DNA of 64,000 bases from Arthrobacter sp. DWC3. GTDB lineage: Bacteria; Actinomycetota; Actinomycetes; Actinomycetales; Micrococcaceae. Shown one piece after another: positions 35,390 to 44,673 of this stretch; within the stretch, counting starts at the first letter, position 1; the number at the start of each line of letters is the position of its first letter. The stretch covers positions 1-64,000 of the forward strand of contig NZ_PJIP01000012.1 in the NCBI RefSeq assembly GCF_002929375.1, given 5' to 3'. A program made the translations under genes and the position numbers. The notes beneath the pieces were generated by a model. It was not told the origin of the DNA. It made no database searches and was given only the letters and a program-made list of their open reading frames with translations.

Positions 35390-37080
35390 TGGAGATCACC
35401 GACGGCGCCGCGTCCGCGCCCCCCGCCCCCCTCACCGGCCAGCGCAACGGCGGCGACCTCGTGGTCGAGACCCTCTCCGCGCTCGGCGCGACGACCGTGT
35501 TCGGCATCCCCGGCCAGCACGCGCTCGGCCTCTTTGACGCGCTCTCACGCTCCGACCTGCGCTTCGTCTCCTCCCGCGTGGAGAACAACTCCGCCTTCGC
35601 CGCCGACGGCTTCTCCCGCGCGACGGGCGACGTCGGCGTCCTGTTCCTCTCCACGGGGCCGGGCGCGCTGACCTCGCTCGCCGGGCTTCAGGAGGCCTAC
35701 GCGACCGGCGTGCCCATGGTGGTCGTCGCGAGCCAGATCCCGCTCGAGGGCCTCGGCGCGCGCCGCAAGGGCATGCTGCACCAGCTCGACGACCAGAAGG
35801 CCTCCGCCGCCAACGTCACCAAGAGCCAGCGCCTCATCCAGCACGCCTCCGGCATCCCGTCCGCCATCCAGGACGCGTGGACCGAGGCCGTGTCCTCGCC
35901 CCAGGGGCCCGTATGGATCGAGGTGCCCCAGAACGTGCTGCTGGATCCCGTGATGGTGCCCGAGGTCGAGGACGCGCTCGCCGAGCCCTTCGACAACCCT
36001 CCGCGGATCGAACTCACCCGCGAGGCCGTGGCCTGGCTGAGGGACTCGAAGCGCCCGGCGATCGTCGCCGGCGGTGGCACGCGCCGCGGCAGGGCCGAGA
36101 AGTGGCTGCTCTCGATCGCCGAGAAGCTCGGTGCGCCGGTGGTCTGCTCGCCGGGCGGCAACGGCGCCTTCCCCTGGACGCACGAGCTCTCCCTGCAGTC
36201 GTGGGTGGAGGACCGCCACGTCACCGAGGTGCTCGAGGACGCCGACGTGCTGCTCGTGGTCGGCTCCTCGCTGGGCGAGGTCACGTCCAACTACTTCACG
36301 CTGGAACCGCGCGGCCGCATCATCCAGATCGACGCCGAACCGCGGGTCCTCGAGTCCAACCGGCCCGCGCTGGGGATCCGCGCCGACGCCGGCCAGGCCC
36401 TCGCGGCCCTCGACGAGGCCCTCGAGCCGCTCGACCGGGCCCGCGAGCCCGGCTACGACGCCGTGGCCCTCGTCGCGGAGACGCTCGCACGCGTGGGCGC
36501 GCGGCTCGACGCGCAGGACCTCGCGAAGGAGCGCGCGTTCATGCAGGACATCCGCGACGCCGTCCCGTCGGGCATGCAGACGTTCTGGGACATGACCATC
36601 TCCGCGTACTGGGCCTGGAGCTGCTGGGACGCCCGTGAGGGCCAGTTCCATTCGGCGCAGGGTGCCGGCGGCCTCGGCTTCGGTTTCCCCGGAGCCATCG
36701 GCGGTTCGATCGGCCTCGAGTCGCGCGGGCTGCCCGCGCGGGTGCTCTCCGTCTCGGGCGACGGCTCCGCGATGTACTCCATCGCCGAGCTCGCCACGGC
36801 CCGCCAGCACGACATCCCCGTCACCTGGCTGATCGTCGACGACGGCGGCTACGGCATCCTCCGCGAGTACATGGAGGGCGCGTTCGGCAAGGCGACGGCG
36901 ACCGAGCTGGCCCGGCCCGACTTCGTGGCGCTCGCCGAGTCCTTCGGCGTCCCGGCGCGCCGGGTCGCTCCCGAGGACATCGGCGACGCCCTACGGGAGA
37001 GCCTCGCGGCGGACGGCCCCAACGTCGTCGTCGTGGAGACGCTCGTGCGGCTCTTCGCCCCCACGCACCTCGATTCGTAG
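35389..37080 (+). CDS. Thiamine-diphosphate enzyme, AruI-like (2-ketoarginine decarboxylase candidate)
   Basis: 563 residues with the three-domain layout of acetolactate-synthase-like decarboxylases. The PYR domain (1-185) has the catalytic glutamate in RVENNSAFAADG. The central domain covers about 210-345, and the PP domain carries the ThDP/Mg motif GDGSAMYSIAEL closing at VDDGGYGIL instead of the usual NN. It is stop-start fused to the ureohydrolase gene. In Pseudomonas, AruI decarboxylates 2-ketoarginine to 4-guanidinobutyraldehyde, whose oxidised product is the guanidinobutyrase substrate. Acetolactate synthase itself is unlikely because no small subunit follows. Confidence 0.75.
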   Translation: MEITDGAASAPPAPLTGQRNGGDLVVETLSALGATTVFGIPGQHALGLFDALSRSDLRFVSSRVENNSAFAADGFSRATGDVGVLFLSTGPGALTSLAGLQEAYATGVPMVVVASQIPLEGLGARRKGMLHQLDDQKASAANVTKSQRLIQHASGIPSAIQDAWTEAVSSPQGPVWIEVPQNVLLDPVMVPEVEDALAEPFDNPPRIELTREAVAWLRDSKRPAIVAGGGTRRGRAEKWLLSIAEKLGAPVVCSPGGNGAFPWTHELSLQSWVEDRHVTEVLEDADVLLVVGSSLGEVTSNYFTLEPRGRIIQIDAEPRVLESNRPALGIRADAGQALAALDEALEPLDRAREPGYDAVALVAETLARVGARLDAQDLAKERAFMQDIRDAVPSGMQTFWDMTISAYWAWSCWDAREGQFHSAQGAGGLGFGFPGAIGGSIGLESRGLPARVLSVSGDGSAMYSIAELATARQHDIPVTWLIVDDGGYGILREYMEGAFGKATATELARPDFVALAESFGVPARRVAPEDIGDALRESLAADGPNVVVVETLVRLFAPTHLDS

Positions 37081-37143
37081 GGTTCCTTTTTCCTCCGCGG
37101 GGTGACAGTGTCGGAAGCACTACTGCCTCGAGGAGGGAACGCA

Positions 37144-37347
37144 ATGTCATTCAAGAAGGGCGACAAGGTCACCTGGAACACGTCGCAGGGCACCACCGAG
37201 GGCAAGGTCGTGGAGAAGCACGACAAGGAGTTCACCTTCGACGACCAGAAGTTCAAGGCGTCGAAGGACGAGCCCTACTACACGGTGGAGAGCGCGAAGT
37301 CGGGCAAGCAGGCGGCGCACAAGGAGAGCGCGCTGTCCAGGAAGTAG
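37144..37347 (+). CDS. DUF2945 / HVA1-type TUDOR domain small protein
   Basis: 67 residues from ATG 37144 with GGAGGGA upstream; an in-frame GTG/ATG further up lacks a ribosome site. FKKGDKVTWNTSQGTTEGKVV is the hallmark opening of the DUF2945 family, a small beta barrel also found in the fungal hypervirulence-associated protein. ASKDEPYYTVES and a basic KSGKQAAHKESALSRK tail follow. Role unknown; possibly nucleic-acid or protein binding under stress. Ends in a terminator. Confidence 0.85.
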   Translation: MSFKKGDKVTWNTSQGTTEGKVVEKHDKEFTFDDQKFKASKDEPYYTVESAKSGKQAAHKESALSRK

Positions 37348-37359
37348 CCCCGGAGCACA

Positions 37360-37393
37360 CGGAGGGCGCCCCGCATCGGCGGGGCGCCCTCCG
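37360..37393. terminator. Terminator hairpin between convergent DUF2945 and DUF3140 genes
   Basis: A 15-bp GC-rich stem (37360-37374 with 37379-37393) and ATCG loop lie between the two convergent stop codons and can serve both. Confidence 0.85.
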
Positions 37394-37412
37394 CCGTTCC
37401 CTGCAGGTGCCA

Positions 37413-37757
37413 CTACTTCAGGGGGTCATGACCCCAGTTCATCAGCGAGTACCGCCACTTCGAGGACTCGATGTCCTCCTTGGTGGGCCGCTGGGCGAGA
37501 TGGCGGTGCACGTAGCCCACCACCTTGTGCATGTGCTTGACGTCGTCGTCCTTCAGGTCGTCGCGTCCGGTGCCGAGGATCTCCACGATCCGCCGTCCCG
37601 ATTCGTGGCCCACGGACTCGCCGGACCCCGACTCCTTCTGTCCCACCGACTGCGACTCCTCGGTGTCAAGCCATTTCTCCAGCTGGGAGGCGCTCATGTT
37701 GACGGCGTCCTTCCACTGGGGCCAGACCTCGTCCAGATCGTTCGTATCGTCCGCCAT
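37413..37757 (-). CDS. DUF3140-like small protein
   Basis: 114 residues from ATG 37757 (weak AAAGG upstream; the frame continues further up without a better start). LDEVWPQWKDAVNMSASQLEKWL and RRIVEILGTGRDDLKDDDVKHMHKVVGYVHRHL fit the DUF3140 family, an acidic helical protein found beside stress and DUF2945 genes. Function unknown. It is divergent from the small membrane protein at 37892. Confidence 0.8.
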   Translation of the reverse strand: MADDTNDLDEVWPQWKDAVNMSASQLEKWLDTEESQSVGQKESGSGESVGHESGRRIVEILGTGRDDLKDDDVKHMHKVVGYVHRHLAQRPTKEDIESSKWRYSLMNWGHDPLK

Positions 37758-37891
37758 GCGTGCCCGGCCTTTCGTAGCAGTTCCGCGGACAGGATCCCAT
37801 CCGCTCACCATCTGAAGCTGGCAATAGCTTAATCCTAAGCAGGCTGATAAATGTAGAGGGTAGGTGGAACCACGTCTAAGGAGCTCACATC

Positions 37892-38431
37892 ATGGCAGGA
37901 AACCTTTTGGCACGATCAGCCCACGATCTCGGCGCTGCGGCGTGGTTCGGCGGTACCCTGATGGGCGCTGTCGGACTCAACGGTGCAACCGGCAAGGCGA
38001 AGGACCCCAAGGAGCGCACGCGCCTGTCCTCGCTCGGCTGGGCCAAGTGGACCCCGGTGCAGATCGCGGCTTTCGCGGTCCACGCCATCGGCGGCATCGG
38101 CCTGATCATCGGCAACAAGGGCCGTGTCGCGGCCCAGGATTCGGTGGGATCGAACACCGTCTGGAAGTCCGTAGTCACGGTCGCGGGTATGGCGCTCTCG
38201 CTGTACTCCGGCATGCTCGGCAAGAAGGTCGGCGAGCTCGCTGAGCAGGGTGGAGAGGGCGCGACCGAGCCCCGTCCCGGTGCCAGCGACGAACTGGCCA
38301 AGGCACAGTCGCAGCTCAAGGCCACCCAGTGGCTCCTGCCCCTCATCAGCGGCATCGTCGTGGTGATGGGATCCAAGCAGGGCGAGATGCAGCGTCCCGA
38401 GAACGTCAAGAAGGGCCTTCTCCGGAAGTAG
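37892..38431 (+). CDS. Conserved actinobacterial membrane protein of unknown function
   Basis: 179 residues; ATG 37892 has AAGGAG upstream. Hydrophobic segments lie at about 12-30, 54-76, 91-108 and 147-163. It starts AGNLLARSAHDLGAAAWFGGTLMGAVGLN, a stretch I recall in many actinobacterial hypothetical proteins. An acidic, Ala/Glu loop (112-140) precedes the last segment. Upstream, GCTTA-atcc-TAAGC (near 37826-37839) is an inverted repeat, and GGGTAG near 37859 could be a stress-sigma-like -10. Function unknown. Confidence 0.8.
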   Translation: MAGNLLARSAHDLGAAAWFGGTLMGAVGLNGATGKAKDPKERTRLSSLGWAKWTPVQIAAFAVHAIGGIGLIIGNKGRVAAQDSVGSNTVWKSVVTVAGMALSLYSGMLGKKVGELAEQGGEGATEPRPGASDELAKAQSQLKATQWLLPLISGIVVVMGSKQGEMQRPENVKKGLLRK

Positions 38432-38458
38432 ACCCATCGGCCCTCACGGGTCCAGGCG

Positions 38459-38520
38459 ACCCCCGCAGCGTCCCTGCCGACCGACACCCGAGAGTGTCGG
38501 CGGCGGCGGTCCGCGGGGGT
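38459..38520 (+). terminator. Probable terminator, two-level hairpin
   Basis: An outer arm ACCCCCGC (38459-38466) pairs with GCGGGGGT (38513-38520). Inside, CCGACAC (38481-38487) pairs with GTGTCGG (38494-38500). It lies 28 bp after the membrane-protein stop and opposite the end of the flavoprotein gene. Confidence 0.45.
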
Positions 38521-38600
38521 TCTGCCGTTAAGCGGTGTCCCCCTGCAGCACGCGCCGACTGCGGGGGGGGCTCCCTGGTCGGACGTCCGGCCCGGTGGGC

Positions 38601-39737
38601 TCACTGCATGGTGAAGGCCCGGGCCACCCCGCCGTGCACGGCGTCGTTGCGGATGAGCGCCGCCAGCACGGCATTGCGTGAGCGCATGAGGGGTGCCGGT
38701 AGGGGCCGGCCGAGCGCCATGTTGAGGTGCGCCTTCCGCCGGGCGAGCGCGGCCTGCGCCCGGCGTTCCCGCTCGTAGCCGGCCAGCCGGGAGGCGACGT
38801 CGTGCCCGTCGCGCAGCGACGCCGCGATGATGGGGACGAGCCGGACGGCGTCGAGCCAGCCGAGGTTCATGCCCTGTCCGCCGATCGGGGACACCTCGTG
38901 GGCGGCGTCCCCCACCAGGACCGTGCGGCCGGCGACGAACCGCTCGGCCAGGCGCGACTGCACCTCGAAGGCACTCAGCATCGAATTGGTGCGGGGATCG
39001 ACGTCCACGCCCGTGCGGTCCCGGATGAGGCGCGTCAGGTCCTCCGCCGTCGGCCGGTCCATCAGGCAGCCGACGCGCACCACCCACCGGCGGATACCGC
39101 CGGGCAGGGGGAAGGACTCGACGATGCCGCCGGTCTCGAGATAGAGGACGGCGTCGTCGCCGTCGTCCGTGGAGTCCTGGAAGTCACCCATGACGTAGCA
39201 GTCGGGGTAGCGGCGCAGGGGAGCACGGATACCCGCGTCGTCGCGGACGGAACTGCGGGCGCCGTCGGCGGCGACGAGGAGCCTCGCCTCGAGTGCGGTG
39301 TCGCCGCCGGGCGTCCGGGTGACCGCGAGTACGTGGTCACCGTCGTCGCGCGTGGTGAGCACCGCGACGCCGCGCCGCACCGTGCCGGGGAACTGCTCCT
39401 CGAGGCGACGCTCGAGGATCTCCTCGGTGACGGCCTGCGGCACCGCCAGGACGTACTTCTCACCGCCGGGGAGCGTGGAGAAGGACACCGTCCCCACGTG
39501 CCTCCCGGCGCTGCGCGCCACACCGTCGCGGATGAGGACGCCGCGGGCGCGGAGCTCGTCGGCGATGCCCCCGGCCCCGAGCGCACGCAGCGCGGGCGGG
39601 TGGATGCCGATGGCCCGCGAGTGGTTGCTGCGCTCGGTGCGGCGTTCCAGCACGACGGCGTCGAGGCCCGCCTGCCTCAGGAGCAGCGCCGTGTACAGGC
39701 CGACGGGCCCGCCGCCGACGACGATCACGTCATGCAT
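38601..39737 (-). CDS. FAD-dependent aromatic hydroxylase-like protein of the type III PKS operon
   Basis: 378 residues of the PHBH-type flavoprotein family. FAD-binding GGGPVG is at 8-13 and ERRTERSNHSRAIGIHPPALR follows. The DG motif is AADGARSSVRDDAG, and the second FAD motif is VGDAAHEVSPIGGQGMNLG near 277. It starts eight bases inside the methyltransferase gene and is the last gene of the operon. By analogy with the srs operon of Streptomyces griseus it would hydroxylate a phenolic polyketide to a quinone-forming product. Substrate is inference. Confidence 0.88.
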   Translation of the reverse strand: MHDVIVVGGGPVGLYTALLLRQAGLDAVVLERRTERSNHSRAIGIHPPALRALGAGGIADELRARGVLIRDGVARSAGRHVGTVSFSTLPGGEKYVLAVPQAVTEEILERRLEEQFPGTVRRGVAVLTTRDDGDHVLAVTRTPGGDTALEARLLVAADGARSSVRDDAGIRAPLRRYPDCYVMGDFQDSTDDGDDAVLYLETGGIVESFPLPGGIRRWVVRVGCLMDRPTAEDLTRLIRDRTGVDVDPRTNSMLSAFEVQSRLAERFVAGRTVLVGDAAHEVSPIGGQGMNLGWLDAVRLVPIIAASLRDGHDVASRLAGYERERRAQAALARRKAHLNMALGRPLPAPLMRSRNAVLAALIRNDAVHGGVARAFTMQ

Positions 39738-40461
39738 GACCGGTGTCCCCGTGCGCGTCCCGGCGGTCGAGCACCAGCTGGCCGATGAACGGTACCGCCG
39801 TGCGCACGCGCCAGTCCGGCCGGTCGGCGACCGCGGCCCGCAGTTCGTCGGGCGTGTAGCTGCGGCGGATGGAGGTCAGGCCGTCGCGGCGGATGTAGGA
39901 GCCGGGCAGCGGCAGCGTGCCCGCCGAGAACAGCGCGTAGCCGACGGGATGGCGTGCGATGTCGCTGTGGACGGCGACGCGCCGGGCCAGCCGCTCCGAG
40001 TCGTCCAGCAGGCCGGTGAACGCGGCGCGGTCCAGGTGGTGCAGCACATGGTTGGAGACCACGACGTCGAACTCCTCGCCCTGCGCCACGAGCTCGGAGC
40101 TGAGCGCGCGGCGGAAGGAGAGCCCGGGCAGGGCCGGGCGCGAAGTGGCGTAGGCGTGCGCCCGCTCGTCGGGATCGATCGCCGTCACCTCGAGCGCGAG
40201 GCCGTCGAGCTGCGCCCAGCGTGCCAGCGCCCGCGGCACGTCGCCGCCACCCGAGCCGATGTCCAGCAGCGTGGTGGTGCGGTCCGCGGAGAACGCGGGT
40301 CTCAGGAGCCTCGTGTAGGTGCCGCGCAGTCCCGACACCGCGGCATTGACGATGCCGAACTGCGCGTACGTGCGCGTCAGCCGCCCGGGATCGCAGTCGG
40401 GCCGGTCCATCTCCTCGATGGCGTCCAGGTCCCGGGCGGCGAGGAACCCCCGTCGGCTCAT
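39730..40461 (-). CDS. Class I SAM-dependent methyltransferase of the type III PKS operon
   Basis: 243 residues from ATG 40461, which overlaps the PKS stop (ATGA). SAM-binding motif I is LLDIGSGGGDVPRALA, the acidic motif II aspartate is in VTAIDPDERA, and FDVVVSNHVLHHLD is motif IV-like. It starts MSRRGFLAARDLDAIEEMDRPDCD, common in Arthrobacter polyketide loci. It probably O- or C-methylates the polyketide. Overlaps on both sides show a tightly coupled three-gene operon. Confidence 0.9.
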   Translation of the reverse strand: MSRRGFLAARDLDAIEEMDRPDCDPGRLTRTYAQFGIVNAAVSGLRGTYTRLLRPAFSADRTTTLLDIGSGGGDVPRALARWAQLDGLALEVTAIDPDERAHAYATSRPALPGLSFRRALSSELVAQGEEFDVVVSNHVLHHLDRAAFTGLLDDSERLARRVAVHSDIARHPVGYALFSAGTLPLPGSYIRRDGLTSIRRSYTPDELRAAVADRPDWRVRTAVPFIGQLVLDRRDAHGDTGHA

Positions 40462-41684
40462 GCGCCCGCTTCGGTGAGGATGGGTTCGAGATCGGCGGGG
40501 ACGGCGTCGCCGGCCTCGACGGCAGCGGGTGCGGCGTCGGCGGCACCGGCGGCGATCGCGCCGATCCGGGTGAAGAGCGCGGTCTCGACCGTCAGGCCGG
40601 GACCGAACGCCATGGAGCAGATGCGGTCGTTCCCCGGGGAGGCCGGCAGGTCGAGGATGTTCTTCAGCACGAACATGACCGTCGCGCTGCTCATGTTCCC
40701 GTAGTCGCGCAGGGTCTCGCGCGCCGGGACGAGCTGCTGCTCCGTGAGGCCGAGCTTGGCCTCGACCTTGTCCAGGATGCTGCGGCCGCCCGGATGGATC
40801 GCCCAGTGCTCGATCTCGGAGTAGTCGAGGCCCTGCAGGGACGCATCGCGTGCCAGGAGCGGTTCGAGCGCCCCGACGATGTGGTCGTCGATGATGTGGG
40901 GGACGTAGGTGCCGAGGACCATCTCGAAGCCCTCGTCGCCGATGTTCCAGGCCATGGCCTCCTCGCCGACCGGCGTGAGGACCGTCTCGAAGTGGTCGAG
41001 GCTGAGCGCGGGGCCGGTCAGCGGGATCTCGCGCGCGGAGACGACGGCCGCGGCGGCGCCATCGGCGAACAGCGAGGACCCCACGATGGTGTCGGGGTTG
41101 TTGGAGGAGCGTACGTGGAGCGAGCACAGCTCGGCGGCGATCACGAGGACCACGGCGTCCGGATCGGCGTCGCAGAACGCCTTCGCGGACCGGAGCGCCG
41201 GGAAGGCCGCGTAGCAGCCCATGAAGCCGAGGTGGTAGCGCTGCACCGAGGGGTCGAGGTCGAGGGCCCGCACCACCTTGTAGTCCGGGCCGGGCGCGAA
41301 GAATCCTGTGCAGGACGCCGTGACGACATGCGTGATGTCCGACGCCTCGATGCCCGGTGCCGCGGCGAGCGCCTTCCTGGCGGCCTCGACGAACAGCTTG
41401 GTGCCCTCCTCCGCGTACACCTCGTTGCGGGCCTTGGTGCTGGGCGACAGGATCCGCAACTCCTTGCGGTCGAAGAAGAGGGGCTCGTCGAAGGACCGCT
41501 CGAGCGTCAGTTCCTCGAGGACGGTGTAGCGGGTCTCGATGCCTGAGGAGTCGAAGGCCGCCCCGACGAGGCGCTGGCCGAGCCGGGTGAGACCGGGCTG
41601 CGCCGCGAAGACATCGCGGACCTGGGGCTGCACCATGACCGTCGCAGGCACGGCTGTCTCGAGGGACCTCAGGATCACTGTCAT
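40458..41684 (-). CDS. Type III polyketide synthase (chalcone-synthase-like)
   Basis: 408 residues. The catalytic triad is in place: C125 in VTASCTGFFAPG, H297 in WAIHPGGRS and N330 in YGNMSSATV. YHLGFMGCYAAFPALR and SLFADGAAAAVVS are family blocks. It condenses a starter acyl-CoA with malonyl-CoA to an aromatic ring. A C-terminal Ala-rich extension of about 25 residues is extra. First gene of PKS-methyltransferase-flavoprotein, transcribed from the 91-bp gap before the SDR gene. An alkylresorcinol or alkylpyrone-type lipid is the likely class, not proven. Confidence 0.93.
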   Translation of the reverse strand: MTVILRSLETAVPATVMVQPQVRDVFAAQPGLTRLGQRLVGAAFDSSGIETRYTVLEELTLERSFDEPLFFDRKELRILSPSTKARNEVYAEEGTKLFVEAARKALAAAPGIEASDITHVVTASCTGFFAPGPDYKVVRALDLDPSVQRYHLGFMGCYAAFPALRSAKAFCDADPDAVVLVIAAELCSLHVRSSNNPDTIVGSSLFADGAAAAVVSAREIPLTGPALSLDHFETVLTPVGEEAMAWNIGDEGFEMVLGTYVPHIIDDHIVGALEPLLARDASLQGLDYSEIEHWAIHPGGRSILDKVEAKLGLTEQQLVPARETLRDYGNMSSATVMFVLKNILDLPASPGNDRICSMAFGPGLTVETALFTRIGAIAAGAADAAPAAVEAGDAVPADLEPILTEAGA

Positions 41685-41775
41685 AGGTCCATTACTAGAG
41701 GACTAACGCGACAAACACAATGACAGTAGGCTTAGTGTTCAGGCATCGCACCGCTCGTCCGACGGCAGGAGCACC

Positions 41776-42675
41776 ATGGGCACGGATCCCTCAGGCACCC
41801 TCGACCAGGAGGATCCGCGCGGTCCGGCCGTCGATGCCTCCACCGAACTGCAGGAGTACCCGGGCTTCACCGAGCGCATGGATCCGCGGCCGGACCACGG
41901 CGAGGACAGCTACACGGGTCACGGACGGCTGGCGGGACGGCGTGCCTTCATCACCGGCGGCGATTCCGGGATCGGCCGGGCCGTGGCGCTCGCCTTCGCC
42001 CGCGAAGGAGCCGATGTCGCCATCGGGTACCTGCCGGAGGAGGAGGAGGACGGCGCCAGCTGCCTCGCGCTCATCCGTGCCGAGGGTCGCACCGCGCTCG
42101 CCGTCCCCGGCGACCTGCGGGAGGAGGACTACGCGCCCTCGGCCGTCCGGCAGGTGATCGACGGGCTCGGCGGGCTGGACATCCTCGTGAACAACGCCGG
42201 GTTCCACATCGCCCAGCCGAACGGGCTGCCGGACATCGACGCCGGCCAGCTGCGCCGGACGTTCGAGACCAACGTGTACGGCACCATCTGGCTCACGCAG
42301 GCGGCGCTGCCCCACCTGAGCGAGGGCGCCTCGATCATCAACACCACCTCGATCCAGGGCTACCACCCGTCCACGAGCCTCATGGACTACGCGGCCACGA
42401 AGGCCGCGCTCAACAACCTCACGTTCAGCCTCGCCGAACTGCTGGGGGAGCGCGGCATCCGGGTGAACGCCGTGGCGCCGGGGCCCATCTGGACGCCCCT
42501 GCAGCCCGCCACCACCACGAGCGAGAAGCTGGACTCCTTCGGCGAGGGCACGCCGCTCGGCCGGATGGGGCAGCCGGCGGAACTGGCCGGGGCGTACGTG
42601 TTCCTGGCCTCGAACGACGCACGGTACGTCTCCGGCGAGGTGCTGGGCGTGACCGGTGGCAAGCCCCTCGCCTGA
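41776..42675 (+). CDS. Short-chain dehydrogenase/reductase, general-stress YhdF/YgaF-like
   Basis: 299 residues; ATG 41776 has AGGAGCACC upstream. An extended acidic head (1-50, with LQEYPGFTERMDPRPDHGEDSY) is typical of the subgroup that includes stress-induced dehydrogenases. The NAD(P) motif is TGGDSGIG, then NNAG, and the catalytic tyrosine and lysine are in YAATKAA. The ending VSGEVLGVTGGKPLA fits. It may act on a sugar alcohol or aldehyde; the substrate is unknown. Divergent from the polyketide operon. Confidence 0.9.
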   Translation: MGTDPSGTLDQEDPRGPAVDASTELQEYPGFTERMDPRPDHGEDSYTGHGRLAGRRAFITGGDSGIGRAVALAFAREGADVAIGYLPEEEEDGASCLALIRAEGRTALAVPGDLREEDYAPSAVRQVIDGLGGLDILVNNAGFHIAQPNGLPDIDAGQLRRTFETNVYGTIWLTQAALPHLSEGASIINTTSIQGYHPSTSLMDYAATKAALNNLTFSLAELLGERGIRVNAVAPGPIWTPLQPATTTSEKLDSFGEGTPLGRMGQPAELAGAYVFLASNDARYVSGEVLGVTGGKPLA

Positions 42676-42783
42676 CCGGGCGCCCTGCGCCCGGACCAAG
42701 CCGGGCGGCGCTGCGCGACGAATCCCGTTCACCAGCGCCGGAGGCTCGCCGTCCGGCGGCCGGCTGACACGGACAGGCTGATC

Positions 42784-43467
42784 GTGAACCTCCTGAGTGC
42801 ACTGCCCCCGACACGCCCCACCCTGAGCGCCGTCGCGCTCGCGGCGGCGCTCGCCCTCGCCGGATGCGGCGCCGTCGAGGAGAACCCCCTCGGAGTCAAC
42901 ACGGCGGACGGACAGGCGCAGCCCGTCGCGTCGGGCGCCCCGGAAGTGGGCAACCAGGCGGCGTCCGTGGCCGAGGGTCTCGGTGACCTCGGCGACGACC
43001 CCCTGAACGTCGGGATCGACGGGGCGGAGCTCTGCGGGGTCCAGCCCGACGACAGCCGCCTGCGCTACACCGTGATGCTCCACAACCCCACGCTGGAGAC
43101 CTTCACCTTCGGCGAGATGACGCTGGGGGATCCGCAGGGCCTGAACATCCTCTCGTCCATGGTCCAGACGGCCAACCGCGAGGGACACAACCACCCGGGC
43201 GCCGACGCCGGGACCCACGCGGACCACAGCGCGACGCCGACGCCGGCACCCACGGAGCCGCCCGAGCCGATCGGTCCGCCGGTCCCGGCCGAGGGCTACC
43301 GGTTCGCGCCCGACGCACACGTCAACATCATCGTCACCGTCGAACTCGCCGAAGGGGTCACGCACGGGAGCGCGGACAACATCCTCGTCGCCTTCTCCAC
43401 GCCCGAGCGCGACTACGCGGTGGCCCACGACCTGAAGATCGACGTCGACGCGACATCCTGCGGCTAG
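42784..43467 (+). CDS. Lipoprotein of unknown function with His-rich loop
   Basis: 227 residues from GTG 42784. Signal peptide with lipobox ALAGC (cysteine near 28). The mature part has a beta-rich fold (LRYTVMLHNPTLETFTFGEMTLGDPQGLNILSSM) interrupted by a flexible His/Ala/Thr/Pro loop (about 135-165, REGHNHPGADAGTHADHS). That loop could bind metal, although this may simply be linker composition. It resembles copper-chaperone-like or DUF-type lipoproteins of Micrococcaceae only loosely. Followed by a terminator. Confidence 0.75.
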   Translation: MNLLSALPPTRPTLSAVALAAALALAGCGAVEENPLGVNTADGQAQPVASGAPEVGNQAASVAEGLGDLGDDPLNVGIDGAELCGVQPDDSRLRYTVMLHNPTLETFTFGEMTLGDPQGLNILSSMVQTANREGHNHPGADAGTHADHSATPTPAPTEPPEPIGPPVPAEGYRFAPDAHVNIIVTVELAEGVTHGSADNILVAFSTPERDYAVAHDLKIDVDATSCG

Positions 43468-43480
43468 CCGGCGCAACGCA

Positions 43481-43513
43481 CGAGACCCCCGCCTCGAGGA
43501 GGCAGGGGTCTCG
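43481..43513. terminator. Terminator hairpin between lipoprotein and Rpf-LysM genes
   Basis: CGAGACCCC plus CGCC (43481-43493) pairs with GGCAGGGGTCTCG (43501-43513), one mismatch, 7-nt loop. It lies between convergent stops. Confidence 0.75.
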
Positions 43514-43582
43514 TGGTCGAACTCAGGTGGTCCGTCCGACGGTGGCCGGGGCCGTGCCCCTGTCACCATCCGTCCGGCAGGA

Positions 43583-44443
<861 letters not shown>

Positions 44444-44481
44444 CGGCAGCTTTTCGCTTCCCCGGACGGGGAACTTCCTCC

Positions 44482-44510
44482 ACCGTAGGGCATTTTTCAT
44501 TCGTTGCCAA
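44482..44510 (-). promoter_or_regulatory. Predicted promoter of the Rpf-LysM gene
   Basis: On the minus strand TTGGCA (44510-44505) and TACGGT (44487-44482) are 17 bp apart, a good housekeeping-sigma match. Transcription would start near 44475, leaving a leader of about 190 nt before ATG 44284. Confidence 0.55.
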
Positions 44511-44616
44511 ACCGGTACAGCACAGTGCTTGACATTGAGTAAAAACAGGGATTCAACGCTGGCCCATTTGAGGATCGTCTGGCACACTAGGCGCCGCACG
44601 TCTCAGAAGTGACAGG

Positions 44617-44649
44617 GAAGGGGCCCGGACGGTGCGTCCGGGCCCCTTC
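44617..44649 (-). terminator. Terminator hairpin after the formaldehyde dehydrogenase gene
   Basis: A perfect 14-bp stem (44617-44630 with 44636-44649) with a 5-nt loop lies 25 bp past the minus-strand stop at 44674. The remaining AT-richer stretch 44511-44616 shows a TTGACA (44529) without a gene to serve. Confidence 0.8.
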
Positions 44650-44673
44650 TGGGACACGTCCCAGAAGCCGGGG

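Noticed and set aside
35389-37080. Acetolactate synthase large subunit
   Set aside because: No regulatory subunit or other branched-chain genes nearby; it is coupled to a ureohydrolase and fits AruI-like enzymes better.
44529-44560. TTGACA plus-strand promoter
   Set aside because: No acceptable -10 at 16-18 bp and no plus-strand gene within reach.
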